DNA of 64,000 bases from Kofleriaceae bacterium (GTDB lineage Bacteria > Myxococcota_A > Polyangia > Haliangiales > Haliangiaceae). This document shows, in pieces, positions 42,782-53,326 of this stretch. The notes below the pieces were generated by a model. That model had not been told where the DNA came from and searched no databases. It worked only from the letters and a program-made list of their open reading frames with translations. The position numbers were made by a program, and so were the translations under genes. The stretch is taken from assembly GCA_020633495.1 (NCBI GenBank), contig JACKDR010000007.1:62001-126000 (forward strand), written 5' to 3'. Each line of letters starts with the position of its first letter. Position 1 is the first letter of the stretch.

Positions 42782-44404
42782 TCACTTCTGCCCGGCGGCG
42801 CGCGCGTTCCCGCCCCGCAGGCGTGTCTGGACCTCGCGCAGGTGCTGCTGGATCTCGGCCTGGTGCGGGGCGAAGCGGGCGGCGCGCGCGAGGGCGGCGG
42901 CGGCGTCCGCGACCTTGCCCTGCCGGTACAGGAGCCACCCCCAGCTGTCGAGGATCGACGGATCGCCGGGCGCCAGGTCGCGCGCGCGCGCCAGGTACCG
43001 GGCCGCCTTGTCGAGGTCGGCGCCGGCCCGGGTCAAGGCGTAGCCGGCCAGGTTGAGCGCGCCGACGTGATCGGGGTGCGCGGCCAGGATCTGCTCGGCG
43101 ACCGCCGCGGCGCGGGTCGGCGCGCCGGCGCGGTCCTCGTAGCTGGCCCAGGCGTAGCGCAGCCCGACGCTGCCCTGGTCGCGGCGGACCGCGCGGACCA
43201 GCTCCTTGCGGCCGGCGGCGATCTTGCCGTCGCTGCGCTGGACCTCGGCGTGCGCCGCGATCAGGTCGACGTCGCCGGGGTGCGCGGCCAGCGCGGCCTC
43301 GGCGACCTCGCGGGCGCGCACCCGCTCGCCCTGGGCCAGCAGCACGTCGATCGTGAGCGCGCGCGCCGCCGCCGCCAGGTCGTCGTCGTCGGGGACCGCC
43401 GCCAGCAGCGCCAGCGCGTCGGCCCGGTCGGTGCCGTCGCCGCGATCGGCCCGGGCCTGGGCCGCGATGATCGCCGCCGCGGCGCTGTCGGGCCACGCCG
43501 CGCGCGCGGCGTCGGCGACCGCGATGGCGTCGTCGAGCGCGCCGATCGCGCGGTAGAGGTGGGCGACGCCGAGCCGCTGGCCGAGATCGGCGCCGCTGTC
43601 GTCGAGCAGGCCGAGCAGGTCCAGCGCGCCCTGCCGGTCGTCGGCCTCGCACAGGAGCCAGAACAGCTCCTCGGCGACGCCGAGGTCGCCGCCGGTGCGA
43701 TCGAAGGCCTGGCGGGTCTGCAGCACCGCGTCGGCCAGCTCGCCGCGGCCGCGCAGGGCCCGGGCCAGGGCCAGGCGGGCGTCGATGTGGTCGGGGTCGA
43801 GCTCGAGGACCTTGCGCAGCTCGGGCTCGGCGGCGGCGACCTGGCCGCGCTCGATCAGCGTGCGGGCGAGCAGGAAGCGGCCGTCGATCGAGTCGGGCAG
43901 CTCGACCAGCAGCGAGCGGTAGGCGCGCTCGGCGGCGTCCGGCCGCTGCAGCGCGATCCACGCCGACGCCAGCCCCAGCCAGGCCTTCTCGTTGCCGCGA
44001 TCGAGCCGGATCGCGCGCTCGAACGACAGCCGGGCGCGGTCGTGGTTGCCGAGGCCGCGGAAGACCTTGCCGGCGAGCAGCCAGACCTGGGGCTGCCGCG
44101 GCCACCGCGCCTGCGCCGCCAGCACCGCGTCGCGGGCCTCGGTCTTGCGGCCGGTGCGGTAGGTGGCGTCGATCAGCGCCAGCGCGATCATCGCCTCGTC
44201 GGGCGCCGCCGCCGCGGCCTGGCGCAGCTCGACGACCGCGCGATCGTAGGCGCCCTCGAGCACGGCGAGCCGGCCCCGCAGGTAGTGGGCGTAGGCGTCG
44301 GGCGCCAGCGGCGGCGGCGCCGTCGGCCTCGCGACCGCGCGCGGTCCGCAGGCGGTCGCGATCCCGAGCAGGAGGATCAGGCCGAGCCGCGACATCGAGC
44401 GCAC
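42782..44404 (-). CDS. TPR-repeat lipoprotein
   Basis: The product of 540 residues begins MRSMSRLGLILLLGIATAC (lipobox ATAC). From about residue 38 it is an unbroken series of roughly 34-residue helical hairpins with TPR consensus (AHYLRGRLAVLEGAYDRAVV, RARLSFERAIRLDRGNEKAW, WLLYRQGKVADAAAALARAA). About 12-14 units can be counted. It is an envelope-anchored scaffold, perhaps for assembly of an outer-membrane or secretion complex. It ends with a basic Cys-free tail. Confidence 0.87.
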   Translation of the reverse strand: MRSMSRLGLILLLGIATACGPRAVARPTAPPPLAPDAYAHYLRGRLAVLEGAYDRAVVELRQAAAAAPDEAMIALALIDATYRTGRKTEARDAVLAAQARWPRQPQVWLLAGKVFRGLGNHDRARLSFERAIRLDRGNEKAWLGLASAWIALQRPDAAERAYRSLLVELPDSIDGRFLLARTLIERGQVAAAEPELRKVLELDPDHIDARLALARALRGRGELADAVLQTRQAFDRTGGDLGVAEELFWLLCEADDRQGALDLLGLLDDSGADLGQRLGVAHLYRAIGALDDAIAVADAARAAWPDSAAAAIIAAQARADRGDGTDRADALALLAAVPDDDDLAAAARALTIDVLLAQGERVRAREVAEAALAAHPGDVDLIAAHAEVQRSDGKIAAGRKELVRAVRRDQGSVGLRYAWASYEDRAGAPTRAAAVAEQILAAHPDHVGALNLAGYALTRAGADLDKAARYLARARDLAPGDPSILDSWGWLLYRQGKVADAAAALARAARFAPHQAEIQQHLREVQTRLRGGNARAAGQK

Positions 44405-44456
44405 CGCCCGAGTCTAGCAGGTCCGGCGTCGGCGCCGCCGCGCGGCGCCGGGGCGG

Positions 44457-46022
<1,566 letters not shown>

Positions 46023-46080
46023 GTTACGTCCTCTCGGGCCCGCGCGTGCAAGGGGCGCGGTGCGGGCGTAATGTAGAGCG

Positions 46081-46638
46081 GTGCCCAACGTGAAGGGAAG
46101 CGCGCTGGCCTCGCGCTTGCTGTGGGTGACGCTGGGTCACGGCGAGCGAGGCCTGGAATCGCTGGAGCGCGCGGTGTCGCCGGCCCTGGCGCCGGTGCTG
46201 GTCAACGGCGTTCACAAGGCCCGCTGGTACCCGTTCGAGCAGTTCATCGAGCTCAACGAGGTGATCGATCGCCTGTTCGGCACCGGCGATCTGGCGCTGG
46301 TCCGCGAGCTGGGCCGCTACGGCGCCGACGCCAACCTGCGGACCGTCTACCGCCTGTTCTACAAGGTGGGCACGGTGCGGTGGATCCTGGGCCGCGCCGC
46401 CCGGCTGTGGGGCGCCCACTACGACAGCGGCGAGCTGCGCGTGATCTCGGACGTGCCCTGCGAGAGCACGCTCGAGATCCTCGGCTTCGCCACGCCGCAC
46501 CGGGTGCACTGCCTGTCGGTCGCGGGCTGGTGCGAGCGCTCGGTCGAGATCAGCGGCGGCAACCAGGTCCGGCTCGAGGAGCTGGAGTGCCGCGCCGAGG
46601 GCGACGAGCGCTGCCTGCTCCGCGTCCACTGGCGGTAG
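46081..46638 (+). CDS. DUF2378-like / heme-NO-binding-like regulatory protein
   Basis: This 185-residue soluble protein resembles the myxobacterial DUF2378 (TIGR02265) family in its first part: VKGSALASRLLWVTLGHGER, HKARWYPFEQFIELNEVIDR. The end (VRLEELECRAEGDERCLLRV HW, across two motifs) has the Cys-Gly-x-Cys style seen at the end of V4R and heme-NO-associated domains. It is divergent from the carboxylase gene with 58 bp between starts. A sensory or signalling role is inferred; the family function is unknown. Confidence 0.65.
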   Translation: MPNVKGSALASRLLWVTLGHGERGLESLERAVSPALAPVLVNGVHKARWYPFEQFIELNEVIDRLFGTGDLALVRELGRYGADANLRTVYRLFYKVGTVRWILGRAARLWGAHYDSGELRVISDVPCESTLEILGFATPHRVHCLSVAGWCERSVEISGGNQVRLEELECRAEGDERCLLRVHWR

Positions 46639-46651
46639 GCGCGGGGCGCGG

Positions 46652-47116
46652 CTACTGGACCTCGGCGGCGAGCTCGCTGGTGCGGCCGCCGATCGCGAGC
46701 GCGCCGACGACGGCGCGCTTGCCGGTCGCGAGCCGGCTCGACATGCGGAAGCGCGAGGTCTGGAGCTCCTTGCCGCGGGTCGTGCGGGTGACCTCGAAGG
46801 ACAGCACCGGCGCGGCGTCGGTGCCGCCCTCGCGGCACAGCTTGAGCTCGTAGCCGACGGCGCCCTGATCGGCGGCCACCGAGGCGCAGCCGCGGTCGCC
46901 GGCGACCGACAGCGTGGCGCGGAAGGCGTCGGGATCCTGGCCCTTGACGGTCTCGGTCAGCGCGACCTCGACGGCGATCGAGCTGGCGGAGGCGGCCGAC
47001 GACGACGCGGTCGCGGCCGGGCGCTCGGGCGCGGCGGCGGCGACCGCGAGCGCCGAGGTCAGCGCGGCGACGGCGAGGGCGGCGGTGAGCAGGATGCGGA
47101 TCGTGCGAAGCGACAT
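46652..47116 (-). CDS. Secreted hypothetical protein
   Basis: The start is ATG 47116, with GAGGAG upstream; 154 residues. A signal peptide (MSLRTIRILLTAALAVAALTSALAVAAAAPE) is followed by a Ser/Ala-rich linker and a beta-rich domain (SIAVEVALTETVKGQDPD, YELKLCREGG, LSFEVTRTTRGKELQTSRF). A Cys pair (GCASV, LCREG) suggests a disulfide. Family not recognised. It is convergent with the DUF2378-like gene and divergent from hslO. Confidence 0.7.
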   Translation of the reverse strand: MSLRTIRILLTAALAVAALTSALAVAAAAPERPAATASSSAASASSIAVEVALTETVKGQDPDAFRATLSVAGDRGCASVAADQGAVGYELKLCREGGTDAAPVLSFEVTRTTRGKELQTSRFRMSSRLATGKRAVVGALAIGGRTSELAAEVQ

Positions 47117-47353
47117 GGGTTCTCCTCGGGAGGCGTCGGGGGCGAAGGTCGGTACGGCGGTGATGGCGACGGCTTCAGCAGGCGGCGTGCCAGCGGCGCC
47201 GGCGGACGCGGCGGCGTCGATCCGCGGGCTTGCGGCGGCGGCGACGGCGCCGCGACGGCGCCGCGCTGTCAGGATGGCGAGGCGCCGCCGCGACCTCGCC
47301 AGATCGGCAGGTCGGCTTGCCGCGCCCGGCGGCCGGCACTATGGTGCGCGGCC

Positions 47354-48223
47354 ATGTCGACTGATCGATCCGATCGCGTCGTGCGCGCCATGACCATGGA
47401 CGGCGCGTTCCGGGTCATCGCCGCGGTGACCACCGACACCGTGCGCGGCGCGCTCGCCGCCCAGGGCCTGATCGACGACGTCGGCCTGCGCCTCGGCGAG
47501 CTCATGACCGGCGCGGTGCTGCTGCGCGAGACCACCCAGCCGGCGCGCCGGGTCCAGGTGTCGCTGCGCGATCGCCACGGCGGCACGCTGGTCGCCGACG
47601 CCCTGCCCGACGGCGCCAACCGCGGCATCGCCAACCCCGGCAGCGACGAGCCGGTCGAGGCCGCCGGCGATCACCTGCTCAAGGTCCACTACACGCTGCC
47701 CAACGGCGCCCTGCACCAGGGCGTCATCGGCGTCCCCGACGGCGAGGACATGTCGGCGGCGCTGATGCGCTACCTGCACCAGTCCGAGCAGATCCTGTCG
47801 ATGACCGGCGTCGCCGCGCTGCCCGGCCCCGACGGCGTCCGGGTCGCCGGCGGCTACGTCATCCAGCTGCTGCCGGAGGCGACCCGCGAGGTCATCGACG
47901 TCATGACCGATCACGTCGGCACGCTGGAGCCCATCGCCCACCTGCTCGAGGGCCGGGCCCCGACCCCGGAGCTGCTGATCGCCACGATCATGGGCGACCT
48001 CGAGCACCAGGAGCTGGCCCGCTCGCCGCTGCACTTCGGCTGCACCTGCAGCGAGGCGCGGGTCATGGGCAGCATCCTCACCCTGCCCGAGGACGAGATC
48101 GCGTCGATCCTGGCGGGCGATCCGCTCGAGGTCCGCTGCGACGCCTGCGGCCGCGGCTACGTGGTCGAGCCCGAGGACCTGCGCGACTTCCGCGCCATGC
48201 GCGCCGGCGGCGCCCGGGCCTAG
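47354..48223 (+). CDS. hslO: Hsp33 redox-regulated chaperone
   Basis: This 289-residue protein matches Hsp33 in length and layout: an N-terminal substrate-binding domain (TTDTVRGALAAQGL, LGELMTGAVLL, LPNGALHQGVIG) and a C-terminal zinc redox switch with Cys230, Cys232, Cys262 and Cys265 (HFGCTCSEAR, RCDACGRGYV). All four zinc Cys are present, so the oxidation-activated holdase function should be intact. Cytoplasmic. The start is ATG 47354; regulation is not obvious from the upstream 236-bp gap. Confidence 0.93.
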   Translation: MSTDRSDRVVRAMTMDGAFRVIAAVTTDTVRGALAAQGLIDDVGLRLGELMTGAVLLRETTQPARRVQVSLRDRHGGTLVADALPDGANRGIANPGSDEPVEAAGDHLLKVHYTLPNGALHQGVIGVPDGEDMSAALMRYLHQSEQILSMTGVAALPGPDGVRVAGGYVIQLLPEATREVIDVMTDHVGTLEPIAHLLEGRAPTPELLIATIMGDLEHQELARSPLHFGCTCSEARVMGSILTLPEDEIASILAGDPLEVRCDACGRGYVVEPEDLRDFRAMRAGGARA

Positions 48224-48261
48224 CGGCCGCCCCCCGAGTCGCGCCCCCCGAGCCGCCGTCG

Positions 48262-49380
48262 TCAGCCCGGGCCCAGCAGATCGACCACCGCGTCCATCAC
48301 GGCGCGCCGCAGGTCCTTGATGCGCAGGGCGCGCTCGTCGTGGCGCGACGGGTGGACCCGGTTGGTGAGCAGCGCGACCCAGCGGCCGCGGGTCGCGTCG
48401 AGCCACAGCGCGGTGCCGGTGAAGCCGTGGTGGCCGAAGCCGCCGTCGCGCGGCCACCGCTCGCCCGCGTGCGACACGCCGGGCGCCTCCGACGGCGTGT
48501 CCCAGCCCAGCCGCCACGTCGACGTCGCGTCGAGCCGGGTCGTGAAGAACCGGCGCGCGACGTCGGCGCGGATGCCGCCGACGTCGGCGCCGCCGAGCAG
48601 CGTCAGCATGGCCTGGCCGAAGCGGCCGACGTCGGCGACCGGCGCGAACAGGCCGGCGTGGCCGGCGACGCCGCCGCCGGCGCGGCAGTTCTCGTCGTGG
48701 ACGACGCCCTCGATCAGGCCCTCGTCGGCCTCGATCTCGGTCGCGACCACCGGCGCGTCCCAGGCCGGGCGCGTCGCCGCCGGCGCGCGCAGATCGACGA
48801 ACCGCGCCCTGCTCAGCCCGAGCGGTCCGGCCACCAGGCGCGCGAACAGGTCCTCGAGCGGCGCGCCGCCGGCGCGCTCGAGCGCGGCGCCCAGCGTGAT
48901 GTAGCCGAGGTCGCTGTACGCCGCGGCCTCGGCAGGCGGGCGGGCCAGCGCGGTCGACGCCGCCAGGTGGACCAGGGCGCCGCGCGCGTCGGTCTGGCCG
49001 GCGAGGTCGCCGGCGCGCAGGCGCTGGAAGAACTTCACGTGCGGCGGCAGCCCCGAGACGTGGCCGAGCAGGTGCAGCACGCGGACCCGCGGGTCGACCT
49101 GGGGAACCAAGGTTGCCGCGGCGGCGTCGAGGTCGAGCGCGCCCCGCGACGCCAGGACCATGGCCAGCGCGGTGGTGACGATCGGCTTGGTCACCGACGC
49201 CAGGTCGAAGATCGCGTCGGCGTCGACCGGCACGCCCGGGGCGGGCAGGGTGCGGGTCAGGCCGCGGGCCAGGGTCAGGACCTCGCGGCCGGCGTCGCCG
49301 ACCTGCAGCGCCGCGGCCGAGCACCAGCGGTTCGCGATCGCGGCGTCGAGGATCCCGGCGAGGCGGGCGGTGCCGTCCAT
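48262..49380 (-). CDS. Serine hydrolase, beta-lactamase class C family
   Basis: The 372-residue protein has the class C/esterase signature: nucleophile Ser62 and Lys65 in FDLASVTKPIVTTAL, a Tyr-x-Asn-like element AAYSDLGYITLG, and a third motif region GHHGFTGTALWLD. No signal peptide is evident, so it may be a cytoplasmic esterase or peptidase rather than a lactamase. It stands alone between hslO and the third kinase gene. The substrate cannot be inferred. Confidence 0.85.
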   Translation of the reverse strand: MDGTARLAGILDAAIANRWCSAAALQVGDAGREVLTLARGLTRTLPAPGVPVDADAIFDLASVTKPIVTTALAMVLASRGALDLDAAAATLVPQVDPRVRVLHLLGHVSGLPPHVKFFQRLRAGDLAGQTDARGALVHLAASTALARPPAEAAAYSDLGYITLGAALERAGGAPLEDLFARLVAGPLGLSRARFVDLRAPAATRPAWDAPVVATEIEADEGLIEGVVHDENCRAGGGVAGHAGLFAPVADVGRFGQAMLTLLGGADVGGIRADVARRFFTTRLDATSTWRLGWDTPSEAPGVSHAGERWPRDGGFGHHGFTGTALWLDATRGRWVALLTNRVHPSRHDERALRIKDLRRAVMDAVVDLLGPG

Positions 49381-49566
49381 CGCGACACGCTAGCAGGGCC
49401 GGCGCGGACCACGACCCGCCGGCCGTCACGTTTCGCCGGCCGTGGCCCGCCGTTGGGCGCCGCGGGGCGCCGCCGCGCGGCGTGCGCCGGACCGCCCCCG
49501 CGGCCCGTAAAGGCGCGGGATCGCGTCGAGGCGCCTTCGAGGACGCGTGGTATCGTCGCGCGGTTC

Positions 49567-51371
49567 GTGACCCGCTACGAGCTCATCGAGCGCATCGCCG
49601 TCGGCACGCTGGCGGAGATCTTCCGCGGCAAGGCGGTCGCGGCCGGTGGCTTCGAGAAGCCGGTCGCGATCAAGCGGATGCTGCCGCACCTGGGGCAGGA
49701 CCGCCGGTTCGTCCAGGCGCTGATCGCCGAGGCCAAGATCCTCTCGCAGCTGCGCCACCGCAACATCGTCCAGATCTTCGACGTCGGCCTCGGCGACGAC
49801 GGCCAGTACTTCCTGGTCATGGAGTACGTCGACGGCATGGACCTCGCCGGCATCCAGAAGACCCTGGAGAGCCGCCGCAAGCGCCTGCCGCTGGACATCG
49901 CGCTGCACGTCGGCGCCGAGATCTGCGAGGCGCTCGAGCACGCCCACGCCGCGCTCGCCCCCGACGGCCAGCCGATGCGCGTCATCCACCGCGACGTCGC
50001 GCCGTCGAACGTCCTGGTGTCGCGGCACGGCGAGATCAAGCTCACCGACTTCGGCCTGGCCCGCCGCCCCGACGAGGTCACCGGCCACGGCAACGTCCGC
50101 GCCAAGTTCGGCTACCTGTCGCCCGAGGCCGCCGCCGGGCAGCCCATCGACACCCGCAGCGACGTCTTCTCGGCGGCGGTCCTGGTCTACGAGCTCACGC
50201 TCGGGCGCCGGCTGTTCTCGCAGCTGTCCGACCTCGAGGCGCTGCGCCAGATCCGCGAGGGCGCGATCGCCCGGCCGCAGCAGATGGATCCGTCGCTGCC
50301 GCGTGCGCTCGACGACATCCTGATGGCCGCGCTGGTGCGCGACCCCGAGCGCCGGCTCGCCACCGCCGGTGAGCTGGGGGCGCGCCTGCGCGGGCTGCGC
50401 TACTCGCTCGACTCCGCCGCCGGCGATCCGTCGCAGGAGCTGGCGCGCATCCTCGCCGGCGTCCAGGCCGCCGGCGACGCGCCGGCGCCGGCCCCCGACG
50501 AGGCGGCGACCGCGGCCGAGCGGCCTCGCGGCGCCGGCGGCAACGGCGGCAACGGCGGCCACGACGCCGGCAAGCGCCGGCGCGCCCCGGCGTCGTCGAT
50601 GCCGTTCGGCAAGGAGCCGACGTACGTCAGCTTGCAGCCGGTCGACCTGTTCGGCGACGATCGCGACGGCACCGGCGTCATCAAGGCCCGGCAGCTGCTC
50701 GACCGCTTCGAGGAGGAGGAGACCCGCCTGGCGAGCGTGCCCGGGGTCGACGGCGCCGACGCCCGCTGGCGCGAGCCGCAGGACACCTTCGGCCTCGGCG
50801 GCACCGACGGCGGCCCGCGCGAGACCTCGCCCACCGGGATCTACCTGGAGGACCGCACCGTCGACACCAGCGAGACCGGCGAGCAGACCTTCACCGGCAC
50901 CCCGCGGCAGTTCACCGACGACGCCGACGAGTCGACCAAGGTGCTGTCGCCGGCGCTGCTGGCGCGCGGCCCCGACCGCCGCGACGGCCCGCGCGGCAAG
51001 GGCGGCCGCCGACCCAGCGCGCCGCCGCCGCTGCCCGGGACCGGCCCGGTCCGCGCCAAGGCGGCGCCGCCGCCGGTGCCCGCGGCGCAGGCGCCTGCGC
51101 GCGCGCGCCTGGCGTGGCCGCGCCTGAGAAGGCCGGCTCGCCGCCGTGGCGCGACGCGCCCGCGGTCCGGATCGAGGCCCGGGTGCCGGCGCGCACCGCG
51201 ACGCCGACGGTGCAAGAGCCGGCCGGCGGGGCGCGCCCCGAGGTTCGACCGACCTCGCTGCCCCCGGTGGTGGCCGGGTTCGGGCGGGGCCGCTCGTGGC
51301 GGTGGCTCGTCATCACGATCGTCGCGGTGCTGATCCTCGGCACCGGCGTCGCGGTGGCGATCCTGCGGTAG
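49567..51371 (+). CDS. Ser/Thr protein kinase, C-terminus interrupted by a frameshift
   Basis: The start is GTG 49567. The kinase domain spans residues about 1-285: ERIAVGTLAEIFRGKA, catalytic Lys in VAIKRMLPHL, HRDVAPSNVLVSRHG, DFGLARR, and SPEAAAGQPIDTRSDVF. A Pro/Ala-rich linker follows. At the (GC)6 tract 51097-51108 the frame changes. One frame continues as Arg-rich nonsense to 51333. The other carries a sensible sequence ending in one membrane helix (WLVITIVAVLILGTGVAVAIL) at 51371. An extra GC dinucleotide would explain it. If real, the kinase loses its membrane anchor. Confidence 0.82.
51097..51108. repeat. (GC)6 tract at the kinase frameshift
   Basis: Twelve bases of alternating GC sit exactly where the reading frame of the Ser/Thr kinase and that of its membrane anchor part. 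Removing one GC unit joins them in frame. It may be a slippage-prone contingency tract or an assembly or sequencing error. Confidence 0.7.
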
Positions 51372-51404
51372 GCGGCGGTCGCCGTCGCGGTATCATCACC
51401 GCCT

Positions 51405-51746
51405 GTGCCGTCGTCCGAGCATGACCAGGATACCGCCCGTGGCCCCCGGGTCATCGGCAGCCCGTTGTTCGAGGAGGCCGTGGCGGCGCTGGGGATCGAG
51501 CTGGGCATGGCCCGGCTGATCGTGTTCAGCGCGCTGCAGACCCTGCGGGTGTCGCCGATGGACGTGTCGATGACGGACCTCGATCAGATCCACGAGGTGA
51601 TCGACCAGCGCCTCGCCGCGCTGGGCGTGTCGGAGGAGCGACGCTCGGCGGCGCTGGCGCGGCTGTGCGTGCTGTCGGTGCGGCGCGCCCAGGTCCTCGA
51701 CGTCGACACCGCGCGCGTCAAGAAGCTCGATCCCGACGACCTGTAG
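51405..51746 (+). CDS. Small hypothetical protein, helical
   Basis: The product is 113 residues from GTG 51405, acidic and helical (SPLFEEAVAALGIELGMARL, LDQIHEVIDQRLAALGVSEE), with no signal peptide and one Cys. It lies 33 bp after the kinase gene on the same strand. It could be a small partner of that kinase. Family not recognised. Convergent with the M20 peptidase. Confidence 0.68.
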   Translation: MPSSEHDQDTARGPRVIGSPLFEEAVAALGIELGMARLIVFSALQTLRVSPMDVSMTDLDQIHEVIDQRLAALGVSEERRSAALARLCVLSVRRAQVLDVDTARVKKLDPDDL

Positions 51747-51763
51747 CCGGCGCGGCGCGCCGC

Positions 51764-53119
51764 TCAGGTCGCGGCGCCGGCGCCGACGCCGCAGAACTCG
51801 CGGATCACGGCGTCGAGCACCTCGGTGCCCCAGTGCAGCCCGGCGATCGGGATGCGCTCGTCGTTGCCGTGGAACATGTCGGCGAAGCGGATGCCCGAGC
51901 CCTTCTCGATCTTGATCGGCGCGAAGCCGTACCACTTGGCGCCGAGCTTGCTGAAGTACTTGGCGTCGGTGAAGCCGGGGATCATGTAGGGCACGACCAC
52001 CGCCTCGGGCTCGCGGGCGGTGACCTGCCGGCGGATGACGTCGAACAGCGGCGACTCGATCGGCTCGGTCACGGTCGGCGGCGCCGACTTGATGACGTCG
52101 AGCTCGACGTCGGGGCCGAGCACGGCGCGGAGCTCGCCGAGGAAGTCGGCCTCGGTCTGACCGGGCAGGGTGCGGCCGTCGATCTCGAGCTCGGCGACGC
52201 CGGGGATGACGTTGGTCTTGCTGCCGGCGCGCGCCACCGTCGGCGACGCCGTGTTGGTGAGCAGCGCGCCGAAGCTGCGGGCCAGGCCGAGATCGGGGAC
52301 CAGGCGGACCACCCGCGCCATCAGCTCGGGGCGCGCCACCATCTTGAGCAGCGGCCGGGCCAGCGCCGGCTGGCGCGCCGCGACCTGATCGAGGAAGTCC
52401 TTGACGTAGCGGGTGGCGTGGACCGGCATGCGGGCGCGGCCCAGCGCCGCGATGCCCTCGCCGAGCCGCACCACCGCGCTGTCCCGGCGCGGCATCGAGC
52501 CGTGACCGGGCTCGCCGGTGAAGCGGGCGCGCACCCAGCACAGGCCCTTCTCCGCGACCTGCACCGGGTAGAACGTCGTGCCGGCCAGGTGCATCGAGAA
52601 GCCGCCGACCTCGCCGATCGCGTAGTCGGCGCGGACCAGCTCGGGGTGCTCCTCGACCAGGAACCGCGAGCCGAAGTCGCAGCCGGCCTCCTCGTCGGCG
52701 ACCGCCGCGAAGATCAGGTCGCGCTCGAGCCGGGCGCCGTCGCGGGCCAGGGCGCGCAGGATCGCCGCCGCCATCGCGGCGAGGTTCTTCATGTCGACCG
52801 CGCCGCGGCCCCACAGGCAGCCCTCGGCCTCGGCGGCGGAGAACGGCGGGTGCTTCCAGCGCGCCGGGTCGGCCTCGACGACGTCGAGGTGGGCGGCGAC
52901 CAGCAGCGGGCCGCCGGCGGCGCCGGAGCCGGGGATGCGGACCACCAGGTTGGCGCGGCCCGGCCCGGACTCGAGGATCGTCGGCGTCAACCCGACCTCG
53001 CGCAGCTTGCCGTCGAGGTAGTCGACCGCCTGGCGCTCGGCGCCGGGCGGGTTGGTGGTGTCCATGCGGAGGAGCGCGGCGAGCATCTCCTGGGCGTCGA
53101 GGCAGAGCGGCGCGGCCAT
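51764..53119 (-). CDS. M20-family metallopeptidase
   Basis: The 451-residue protein is a zinc peptidase of the M20 family. Motifs are DTTNPPGAE near the N-terminus, the first metal ligand in VAAHLDVV, the bridging Asp in GRGAVDMKN, the catalytic Glu pair in VADEEAG, and the dimerisation-domain GEPGHGSMPRRDSAV. It likely removes acyl or amino acid groups from peptides or N-acyl amino acids in the cytoplasm. No signal peptide. The substrate class within M20 is not determined; it is divergent from the propeller operon. Confidence 0.9.
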   Translation of the reverse strand: MAAPLCLDAQEMLAALLRMDTTNPPGAERQAVDYLDGKLREVGLTPTILESGPGRANLVVRIPGSGAAGGPLLVAAHLDVVEADPARWKHPPFSAAEAEGCLWGRGAVDMKNLAAMAAAILRALARDGARLERDLIFAAVADEEAGCDFGSRFLVEEHPELVRADYAIGEVGGFSMHLAGTTFYPVQVAEKGLCWVRARFTGEPGHGSMPRRDSAVVRLGEGIAALGRARMPVHATRYVKDFLDQVAARQPALARPLLKMVARPELMARVVRLVPDLGLARSFGALLTNTASPTVARAGSKTNVIPGVAELEIDGRTLPGQTEADFLGELRAVLGPDVELDVIKSAPPTVTEPIESPLFDVIRRQVTAREPEAVVVPYMIPGFTDAKYFSKLGAKWYGFAPIKIEKGSGIRFADMFHGNDERIPIAGLHWGTEVLDAVIREFCGVGAGAAT

Positions 53120-53326
53120 CGCGGCGAGGATACGAGCGCGGCCGCGGCGGCGACACCGGCGGCAGGCGGAAAACCGCAGCGGCTATGACACCGGCGTCGC
53201 GATCGGCGGCGCGCGCGCCGACTCGCGGTCCGCAACGCGGTGACATCGCACGCGGCGCCGCGGCACGGCCGTTGCGGAAGGGGAGGCTCAGGAGAGGGCG
53301 CGCACGACGACGCGCCTGGAGGCGTC

